NCBI GenBank assembly: GCA_036925085.1
Contig: JAUPFP010000013.1
Location: 3,311,155-3,375,154 of the forward strand
Source: Brachycybe producta
Taxonomy: Eukaryota; Arthropoda; Diplopoda; Playtdesmida; Andrognathidae
Direction of reading: 5' to 3'
Length of the DNA stretch: 64,000 nt
This document shows, one piece after another, positions 56,815-64,000 of this stretch. Position numbers and translations under genes: made by a program. The notes under the pieces are model-generated. The model was not told where the DNA came from and made no database searches. It was given only the letters and a program-made list of their open reading frames with translations. Position 1 is the first letter of the stretch, and the number at the start of each line of letters is the position of its first letter.

Positions 56815-57118
56815 CTCCAGAAAAACGTAATAATTATTCTGTCTTTCAAGAGAAATATTAAGAGACATTTTTAAGTGTTTTTTTTTAAACTAGAAGGGTT
56901 GTTCAATCACTGAATAGTGTTTGCATTTTGATATTTTAAAATAAGCTGCTTATCTCAGTTTGAAAATGACAATTTTAAAGCTGACGATACTTTTTTTTTT
57001 TTTAATTTTCGTCTATAAAAAAAAGTTTATTTTGAAAAATGTCAATCTCTGAATATTATCCTTAAGTGATTGAACTAAAACACTTTCAAGTTTTTCTTAA
57101 TTTTGTTCTTTTAATTAG
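56815..57118. mobile_element. Fold-back family C copy
   Basis: AACTAGAAGGGTTGTTCAAT and GTTTATTTTGAAAAATGTCA arms with CTTAAGTGATTGAACT. Right side runs into a LINE tail. Confidence 0.65.
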
Positions 57119-57250
57119 AATTACAATTAGTACTCTGCTAGCAGCCAAATAGTCCTATGGCAGAGGGACATAAAAGTCCAGATTAAGCATTGTCAAGCAC
57201 ATATACATGCACATATATAAAAACAAAATGAATTATATACAAATGTTTTA
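57118..57250 (-). mobile_element. LINE 3' UTR, second copy
   Basis: Complement of the 3' end at 25850-25985: ATTAGTACTCTGCTAGCAGC, GGCAGAGGGACATAAAAGTC, AAGCATTGTCAAGCACATA. 5'-truncated within the UTR. Confidence 0.85.
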
Positions 57251-57911
57251 TTCTTCAAAATAAAATTTCAACTTTCAAACAACCCATAGTATTATTGGTT
57301 GCTCAACCAGTCGATACTATCGCGATAATATTACTGCCTATTTGTAACATGTCCACCTCATATGAGGCTTTTTATGGCCTCATATTTGAGACTTAAAATA
57401 GCAAAATCCGGAGGAACATCCGGAAATTCTTTTTTTTTATTTATATAGAGTTGTCTAAAAGGCGGAACAGGGAGGGGGAATGAAACATTTTGTAGTTTGG
57501 GAATGCTGCAGCCATCATCATGAAATTCAGTTTTTTTAAACTAAATTTCAATCTTTTTTGGAGGGGGGGGGGAGGGGGAAAGTTTACCGTTCACCTTTAT
57601 TTTCATCAATAAAATTACTGTTGAGCACATCTTAAGAGAATTTATCTAACCAGGTGCTTATCGATAACAGTGGGTTTCTTTGATTTGATTAAACCCTAGC
57701 GGAGCATTTTACTCTTGTTAGGGGTCTCCTTAAATCAGGAAAAATCTCTGGTTCTTTATCCTCAAAGGTGAGAACATAATATAACGCGTAGAAGTTTTTA
57801 AAAACCCTTAAGTGAACCACTTAAAGGGGGAGGTTTATCATCCGTGAATTTAACCTCAGGATTATTATTTACTAGAAAAACACAACACACGCCCACCATA
57901 TTACATCAAAA
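57251..57911. other. Intergenic, no gene seen
   Basis: AT-rich. A small hairpin with CCTCATATGAGGC and GGCCTCATATTTGAG lies at about 57355-57392, with a G run at 57562-57572. Confidence 0.35.
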
Positions 57912-57920
57912 TAAATGTAC

Positions 57921-58125
57921 ACAGGCAATTAGAAAACGGGACGAACATAAGTTGGCTCCGCCCTTTTTGTGACGAACGTAACATCTAATTGGTTGGTTAT
58001 GTAGTCTGACGTCACATGCTCCGCCCGTTTCAACATCGAACCACAAAACAAACCAATTAGAAGTTGCCGTTTGTCATAAAAAGGGCGGAGCCAACTTCTA
58101 TTTGCCCCGATTTCTAATTGCCTGT
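57921..58125. mobile_element. MITE family A, copy 10
   Basis: Begins ACAGGCAATTAGAAAACGGG and ends AATTGCCTGT. No convincing duplication: the right flank runs into another element 7 bp later. Confidence 0.85.
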
Positions 58126-58132
58126 GGTAGAT

Positions 58133-58281
58133 ACAGGCAGTTGGTCGCAGCCAGTAACATTCCGTTAGCCCTGCCTTTTTTATGATCATCAGACCAATAA
58201 CAAACCCATAACAAACAGAATCAAACACGTAACAAACCTAAATAACCAATCAGAACAAACTTTTCTGGCTGCGCCCAACTG
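58133..58281. mobile_element. Related MITE (ACAGGCAGTTGGTCGCAGCC)
   Basis: Ends ACAGGCAGTTGGTCGCAGCC and TGGCTGCGCCCAACTGTTT enclose AACAAACC-type repeats. Resembles families A/B in its first seven bases and in the TTTTTATGA motif. Confidence 0.65.
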
Positions 58282-58292
58282 TTTCTGAGGTA

Positions 58293-58490
58293 AATCAACT
58301 AAGAGCTTTTCCTATGGAGTATTTCGTGACAAAACTTGAGTGTGGCCAATAGATGGCGCAAACTGTACTTAGTGCTTCACTTTCAATGGGGTTCAATGGA
58401 CATACAAAAACAAGATGACATTTTAGCTTCAAAAAGCAGACGATTCTTCACTCGCTTTTGGCGATTTTTTGTCTAACAAGGACTTTTATA
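58293..58490. repeat. Direct repeat pair with 60142-60320, copy 1
   Basis: Shares AATCAACTAAGAGCTTTTCC, TGGGGTTCAATGGACATA-like and AAAAAGCAGACGAT blocks with 60142-60320. Class unknown. Confidence 0.65.
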
Positions 58491-60141
58491 AATTTATATA
58501 ATGATTACATGCAAAAAAAACTTCCACCTCCCGTTGCTTGATACTTTCAAACACCAGAGGGCGCGAATAGATCGTTTTTTTATTATTTTGAAACCTATTT
58601 ACATTGTTTTTTTTACAACACCTGACCCTTTCTTATCATATGTTTTATTTTTATATATTTAACAACATGTTTGTCTTCTTTTTTTTTTTTTTTTTTTTTG
58701 GCTTCCATTAACCCCTTGGGTTTTTATTGTTAATGTATATTTTACCACTCAACTCACCTTCCCCTTATATATTTCTACCTATATATCTCCTGAACTCCCA
58801 CCCACTAACATTCGCTAAACGTTTTTACATTATTAATGGCACTCTTTGAAGTGGTTTTGCTATAATGAAGTAGCCTCCTTTTGTTATTTTTTTTATGTAG
58901 GGAACTCATAGAGGGTTTTTTTTGTTGGTTCTTCTGTTTGCGCAGTCTATAATGTATGATATTTTTCTACCTATATGTTTATATATATATTGCTAACCGC
59001 CCATCTATATCTAATGTAAAAATCTTTTTTTTGTTCGATATTTTTTTTTCTTTCGGTTTAAACCTTTCCATCTAATAATCTCCGATTAGCTTTTTCAAAC
59101 TCGCTCAATATTGTTGTAACAATGGACTTAGAATAAAAGATTGAGTGAGATAGATGTGGGTGGGATAAGGTGGGTGTTAGGTTCCAATCCTTTTGTCTTT
59201 TTGGAATCTTGTTTTTTGGGGGGGGGGGGAAGTTTATACACATTTTTACTTATATATATATATACATTATATATATATACTCGTCATCTCTCTTCGTATT
59301 ACATGAGTTTGTCATTTAATGCTTTTCTACTAAATAGAACAAAAATGAGTATATTGTGTTATGTTGTAAATAAAAATGGGGGGGGGGGGCTTTTACTTCA
59401 TCCTCTAAATAATTTTAATGGGTAGACGTAATGTGTTGGTGCCGTCATTTTTCTCTATACACTTATTATTATTACTATATGGTCGTCTTTTCTCTCTCTT
59501 GTTCTTAAAGTAGGCAATACTAGTTGTTGAACAAGTAGTAGTAGTCGCCATTGTCAAACAAAACAATTCAAATTGTTATGACATTGAGGACTAGACATAA
59601 GAGTTAAATTATGTTATAGTAAATAGCCAAAATAAGTGAAAACCAGTTTGAACTAATACCTAGTACACACCTGATAATTTAAATGCATTTAAATAATATA
59701 TGTGTTCTACAGAGCCCTGTGTGAAGGGCAAACAAACAATATGTCGAATTCAATTTATTCAGTTAATAATCTCAAAATATTCAGTTAATACTTAAATATA
59801 ATATATAAACTTTTGACAAAATATTGATTTAGTATTTAAATTTAAAATATTAAGAAAAGTCAATTTTTATTTGGGTTCATGTCTTTAACTGGATTCTGTA
59901 TAATTCACCCTAAACACATTTAATTTGAATTCATTTAACTCATGTGTGTGTGTACACAAGGTATAAGGCAAAAACTATACGGTTTATTATGTAAAAAAAA
60001 AGCAACACATTGAAATTATTTTTTGAGGGTCGGCCTATATTCCTACGTCATAAAAAGTTAAGAAATATACTAGGGGAAAAGGTGGTTTTTTGGCGGTTTA
60101 ATAATTTGTATCTCGTTAAAAGCAAGATAAATATACAGAGT
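58491..60141. other. Intergenic, no gene seen
   Basis: AT-rich. Poly-T at 58679-58700 and G runs at 59217-59229 and about 59378-59388. Nothing else recognised. Confidence 0.4.
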
Positions 60142-60320
60142 TGAATCAACTAAGAGCTTTTCCGATGGAGCATTTCGTGGCCAATAGGGGGGGGGGCAAA
60201 CTGTACATAGTGCTTCAGGGTTCAATGGACATATAAATAACATGGACATGACATTTTAAGCAAGACGTGGACCTTTCTAGCTTTAAAAAGCAGACGATGC
60301 TTCTCACTTTTTTCTAACAT
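60142..60320. repeat. Direct repeat pair with 58293-58490, copy 2
   Basis: Same block order. The TAGATGGCGC segment of copy 1 is replaced by a G run at 60187-60196. Confidence 0.65.
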
Positions 60321-61474
60321 GGAGCTGATTTACTTTCATACTTGGTTACAAGTGTTGTATTTTTAAAAGAACTTGTAGTTGAAATTGTCACATTTTTTAC
60401 TGGAAAAAATAACAAACTAATTTCTAACGAAATCGACCCCCAATTTTAATCTAACTTTTTAAAACTAAAATTGGCTGAGATTTTTAAATGATTTTTTAAT
60501 CAAGATTTTTTTTAAAAATATTTTGATTTTATTTTATTTTGCCACCTTTTAAGAAATTTAACCGCCTTTTTTATTACACTTAATTTTAAGTTATATCATA
60601 GCATAATTATTAATATCAGCTGTTGAAATTCATGCAAAATAAAATTAAAACGTTTTTTAAAAAATCGTTCATTTAATTTTAAAAGTATTTAATTTAAAAA
60701 AAAATCATTATTCAGTCTGTTAAAACTATTATTTATTTATGTCTGATATTTACTGTAACATGATATATAAATATATAGTATCTTTTAGTTTCAATGAGAA
60801 AACACCAGGTGGCGGTTTTTCTCACGGTCGAATTCATTTTAGCTATATAACTGAAATACATCAAAGAAAGAAAGAAAGGAAGGAAGAAGGAGAGAGAGAG
60901 AAAAAAAAAACCCTGAGATTATATTTTCATGGACACTTGTATTAGCTAGTAAAATGTGAAGAAAATTGTTAAAAGAAAGGCTTCTTTATAATGGATATTA
61001 TTGATAAAATATGGAAAATATTCGATGAGGTCTAATTGCAATGTAAATTTAAAGTGTGAAGAAGAAGAAGATGCCGATAAGGAGAATGATCCCTGTAGGT
61101 AGGCAATCACTGCAAGCATTATTACTACATCAATTCTTATTTCAATGGAGATGAATGGAATATATATATTTTTTTTTCGGTGGAAAGATAAGACACATTG
61201 GCTTAATATAATATAAGTGTAGAGAAATAATACATTTCTTGTCTCATTTTCTATAATTTTTCTTCTTTTTTTTCTCCCATGCATTATTTAATGTGTGAAG
61301 CATTTTGTGACAATGTAGAAATTTCTTTAAATAGTGTTTAATTATTAATTTCTTGCTCGTAAAAAAAAGGTTAAAGATCTTCAAGAAGTTGTGACACTAA
61401 CAAGTAATAAAACTCTTCGTTACAACATATACAGAGCTTATGAGAAATATGTTTTTTTTTATTACGAAATTTAA
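60321..61474. other. Intergenic, no gene seen
   Basis: AT-rich. Contains GTAGGCAATCACTGCAAGC at about 61100, related to the hairpin at 34350. No gene recognised. Confidence 0.4.
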
Positions 61475-61860
61475 AGACGGATAGAAACTAGAAGAATAAA
61501 TTAATAAAATAAAAAAGTAATTTCATGACGTTATCTTTCAAAATAAATGTTTTATGGAAATTTAGAAAATAAATTACCAAATTTTAAATTTGTCTTTAAC
61601 AACTTTGAAGTTAAAAACCAAAGAAATTAATCTTGTTAGACTATTTATAAACTACCATGTAAATTGTTTATTTTGAAATGTTTAACATTGAAATGACTTA
61701 AGTTTGAAATTTATTGTTAATTTTTGGTGTAAAATTAATTATGTGGGCCCATTTTAAATTAGTTGTAACTCGTTTATTTTGTCAAATATGGTCATAAAAT
61801 TACTCGTGATTTCTTTATTCTTCTAGCGTAAAAGTAAATTTGAAATTCTTCTAGAAATCA
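61475..61860. mobile_element. Fold-back family C copy, decayed
   Basis: GAAACTAGAAGAATAAATTA and TTATCTTTCAAAATAAATG pair with TTTATTTTGAAATGTTTAAC. Confidence 0.5.
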
Positions 61861-62040
61861 TTTCTGATGAAGAAAATAACGAGATTCTTAAAAAAAAAGA
61901 AACCACATTTTCACAAAACATTAATTCATCTTTATCTTCTTTTTTGTTATTCATTGAAATTTAAATGAAAATTACTTCAAAATTTTTCAAATTACCTAGC
62001 AAGTTGAATTCCTGATTTAGGGTTGGGAAAACATACAGAC

Positions 62041-62160
62041 CACTTTTGGTGGTCGATTTCGACTGCAAAAGGAAGTCGAGTTGTCGCTAAAACAGACCAC
62101 TTCGAACCTTTCCCACCTGCAACTTCATGTTGCAGTCGAAATTGTCGACCACCAAAAGTG
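62041..62160. mobile_element. Palindrome (CACTTTTGGTGGTCGATTTC)
   Basis: Left arm CACTTTTGGTGGTCGATTTC then GACTGCA pairs with TGCAGTCGAAATTGTCGACC then ACCAAAAGTG. It lies just upstream of the exon of the low-complexity gene. Confidence 0.65.
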
Positions 62161-62298
62161 CCCAAAAGACTTTTATAGTTGAAGAAGAAATGTTTAGAAC
62201 TTTTTTTAACGATCAAAATGATTCATATTAAATTATGTATCTTTTCTCTCTTATTATTTCTGTAGCCACATCGGCCTCCTGGATGATTGTGTTTGACG

Positions 62299-63426
62299 AT
62301 GCAAGAAGAAGGTGATCGTGATTCTCAGGAAGATGTTAGCAATCCACATCCTCAGTTTTACATCCGACGTTATCCCCAGACGACGCGGCACTCGGTGGCG
62401 AGAGCGTCCGTCGTCGTTGGTAGCGGCGGTGGCGGCGGTAGCGGCAGCGAAGGTCCTCCTCATTCATCTCCACATAATCCACTTTTACTTACTTCTTCTT
62501 CGGCGACGACAAATCTCTCGTCTCCATCTTCGACATTGTCGTTTTCGTCTCCATCATCGCCACCACCATCGTCTACGTCAACATCACATCCTCTTCCATC
62601 GTCGTCCACTTCGATGCTTTCTGGTGGAGGAAGAGAAGAAGATGATGAGGAGGAGGATGACGAAGAAGAGGAAGAAGATGAAGGAGGAGGAGGAGGAGGA
62701 GGAGATGCAGATGATGGACACTCCTCTTCCTCCGCTCGAGATGACCATCGTAGCCTTAGCGACACTGACCAACCCCTTCACCACCACCACCAACAACAAC
62801 AACAGCAACATCAAAGACATTCTTCTTCTTTGGCGACCACCTTTGCCTCTCGCCACTTTATCCATCCTTCGTCTCCATCTATGATCAATCCATCATCACT
62901 TTCCTCCATTCATCATCCTCATTCTCATTCTAATCATCATCATCATCATCATCATCATCATGAACATTCGTCATCGTTGCCGTCACCATTAACTCCTCCT
63001 CCACCACTTCCACCTCATCCACATCATCAGCATCATCATCATCATCATCATCCACCAACTTCCCTCCAGTTTCGACCTGTCTCCAGCTCTATCCTAACCG
63101 CCACTGTACCAACTTCCTCTTCCTCTTCCTCCTCTTCCTCTCAGCCTCAGCCTTACAGAGGATCAAGACCTTACAATACAAACCGACATAATTTAACCCT
63201 TTATCCTCTGGAACAAAATAATTCAAGACCTCGCCTTTCACATACACTATCGTGTCCTCAAGGAAGTGGACCACCTCCTTCTTCTCATTTCATTAACGGG
63301 GTTCATCGTCAGGTCTCCGTCCCTGTGGCACAGAGGGAAGTTCAGTCTACGATGATGGCTGAACGGTCGATGGAACGGCCGAATGTTTTAAGGTCCATCA
63401 GTAGAACACAGACCATCAAAAAGTAA
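62299..63426 (+). CDS. Low-complexity protein (Ser, Gly, acidic, His/Gln tracts), 375 residues
   Basis: The exon begins after a good acceptor (CTTATTATTTCTGTAG, AG at 62264-62265). An in-frame TGA at 62284-62286 precedes the first ATG (62299), so the start is well placed, though an out-of-frame upstream ATG exists at 62283. The protein opens MQEEGDRDSQEDVSNPHPQF, then has a Gly run, Ser/Thr-rich stretch, a long Asp/Glu block with Gly run (about 115-140), Gln/His stretches, two poly-His runs and poly-Ser. The last 80 residues are more complex, ending RSISRTQTIKK, with basic-Ser sites resembling kinase targets. The TAA at 63424 overlaps a possible donor (AAA/GTAATC), so it may continue in another exon. 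No domain is recognised. It may be a disordered regulatory protein or the N-terminal part of a larger one. Confidence 0.55.
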   Translation: MQEEGDRDSQEDVSNPHPQFYIRRYPQTTRHSVARASVVVGSGGGGGSGSEGPPHSSPHNPLLLTSSSATTNLSSPSSTLSFSSPSSPPPSSTSTSHPLPSSSTSMLSGGGREEDDEEEDDEEEEEDEGGGGGGGDADDGHSSSSARDDHRSLSDTDQPLHHHHQQQQQQHQRHSSSLATTFASRHFIHPSSPSMINPSSLSSIHHPHSHSNHHHHHHHHHEHSSSLPSPLTPPPPLPPHPHHQHHHHHHHPPTSLQFRPVSSSILTATVPTSSSSSSSSSQPQPYRGSRPYNTNRHNLTLYPLEQNNSRPRLSHTLSCPQGSGPPPSSHFINGVHRQVSVPVAQREVQSTMMAERSMERPNVLRSISRTQTIKK

Positions 63427-63457
63427 TCTTTTGGACTGTTTTCTGATTTCGTCTGAA

Positions 63458-63792
63458 GGTGGCTAAATAGATATTTATTATGTATTTGTCGCCCCAGATG
63501 GCGCCACTGTAGTGGCTAGTGGCTGTAGTGCCTTCTCTCTCCAACTGTGGTTTTGAGAAAATTTATTATTTATAAATGCCATAATGCCATGAAAAAACTT
63601 AACATAATCTTCTACTATTCTAGTCTTGAAAACAATTTGAATTTTGTCATAATATTATTTCTAAAAAAAAAAACGTTCGCTTGACGTTTTTGCGTCCAAA
63701 TTTTACAAACAAGATCTACGAAGTATAGCGTTAGCCACTGCAAAGCGCCATCTGGGGTCACAAAAAACAAAATAATTATTTATTCAGCCACC
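63458..63792. mobile_element. TTAA-flanked MITE (GGTGGCTAAATAGAT), copy 2
   Basis: Ends GGTGGCTAAATAGATATTTA and AATTATTTATTCAGCCACC. Left flank TGAA, right flank TTAA. Internal TTGAGAAAATTTATTA and TCGCTTGACGTTTTTGCGTC match 26860-27229. It starts 31 bp after the stop codon of the preceding gene. Confidence 0.75.
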
Positions 63793-63796
63793 TTAA

Positions 63797-63929
63797 GGTA
63801 TTTTTAAAATGGAGAAAAATGCTTCTTGAATTTTGATTAAGCAGTCTTTCGGGAGCAATATGAAATAAAACTAGAAAATGTTTTTGAAACTAGAATGGTA
63901 GCTCAGTCTCTTAAGGTTGATATATTATT

Positions 63930-63930
<1 letters not shown>
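63797..63930. mobile_element. Fold-back family C, left half only
   Basis: TTTTTGAAACTAGAATGGTA and GCTCAGTCTCTTAAGG match the family left arm. The copy runs into a TA repeat. Confidence 0.55.

Positions 63931-63933
<3 letters not shown>

Positions 63934-64000
<67 letters not shown>
63934..64000. repeat. (TA)n microsatellite at the window end
   Basis: Uninterrupted TA run that continues past the window edge. Confidence 0.97.

Noticed and set aside
56299-58228. Frames of 81-99 codons overlapping family A MITEs (also at 12649 and 46273)
   Set aside because: They recur at each MITE copy with similar wording because the palindrome is translated; it is non-coding transposon DNA.
62312-62884. Arg/Leu/His-rich plus frame and Ser/Glu-rich minus frames overlapping the low-complexity gene
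   Set aside because: They are shadows of trinucleotide repeats in another frame. The kept frame has the upstream stop, start codon and acceptor context.

Overview
This window is AT-rich animal DNA, almost all of it non-coding. It is crowded with short palindromic transposons and microsatellites, as is common in arthropod and other marine invertebrate genomes. The one confidently assembled gene encodes a secreted TULIP-fold protein resembling mite group 7 allergens and juvenile-hormone-binding proteins. This makes an arthropod (chelicerate or crustacean) the best guess, but that is an inference from one gene. No tRNA, rRNA, CRISPR array or bacterial-type operon was recognised.

Genes. (1) A two-exon gene on the minus strand, 48868-51352. 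Exon 1 (51301-51352) is a signal peptide ending at a strong GTGAGT donor, and exon 2 (48868-49490) is the mature protein. The 1.8 kb intron is mostly transposon. (2) A plus-strand low-complexity protein, 62299-63426 (poly-Ser, acidic, poly-His and Gln tracts), which follows a good splice acceptor at 62264-62265. Its stop codon overlaps a possible donor, so it may be an internal exon. (3) Several weaker exon candidates: a GC-rich Ser/Pro/Gly/Arg-rich stretch at 5970-6224 (-), 3763-3870 (-), 42311-42391 (+) and a membrane-protein-like ORF at 47430-47683 (+). Decayed coding parts of transposons are also visible: a mariner transposase C-terminus (2326-2726), a Tc1-like transposase (43560-43990), and ends of non-LTR retrotransposons (25768-25990, 41925-42190, 57118-57250).

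Mobile elements. Two related palindromic MITE families begin ACAGGCAA. Family A has about ten copies and family B about six. They carry 8-9 bp target-site duplications in most copies checked, pointing to a Mutator-like (or Merlin-like) origin. Other groups are hAT-type MITEs with 8-bp duplications (977-1435, 28948-29301, 46223-46826), TA-flanked Tc1/mariner/pogo-type elements, TTAA-flanked piggyBac-type elements (26860-27229, 42831-44775, 20901-21280, 63458-63792), and non-autonomous Helitrons ending in a hairpin plus CTAG (3076, 15567, 40130). An old, very abundant fold-back family (called C here) has more than twelve copies.

Layout. 1-12 kb: scattered MITEs, a Helitron, microsatellites and two possible exons. 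12-17 kb: fold-back elements and nests. 17.9-18.9 kb: a 1-kb pyrimidine tract. 19-29 kb: TA- and TTAA-flanked elements plus LINE ends. 30.2-31.5 kb: a three-level nest. 32-42 kb: AT-rich DNA with hAT-like relics and a Helitron. 42.8-44.8 kb: a palindromic Tc1-like element inside a TTAA element. 46-51 kb: a hAT nest and the TULIP gene. 52-58 kb: dense nests. 58-62 kb: sparse. 62-64 kb: the low-complexity gene and a terminal TA repeat. The nests give a relative chronology in which fold-back C and Helitrons are oldest and family A is always innermost, so youngest. All coordinates of decayed repeats are read by eye and approximate.
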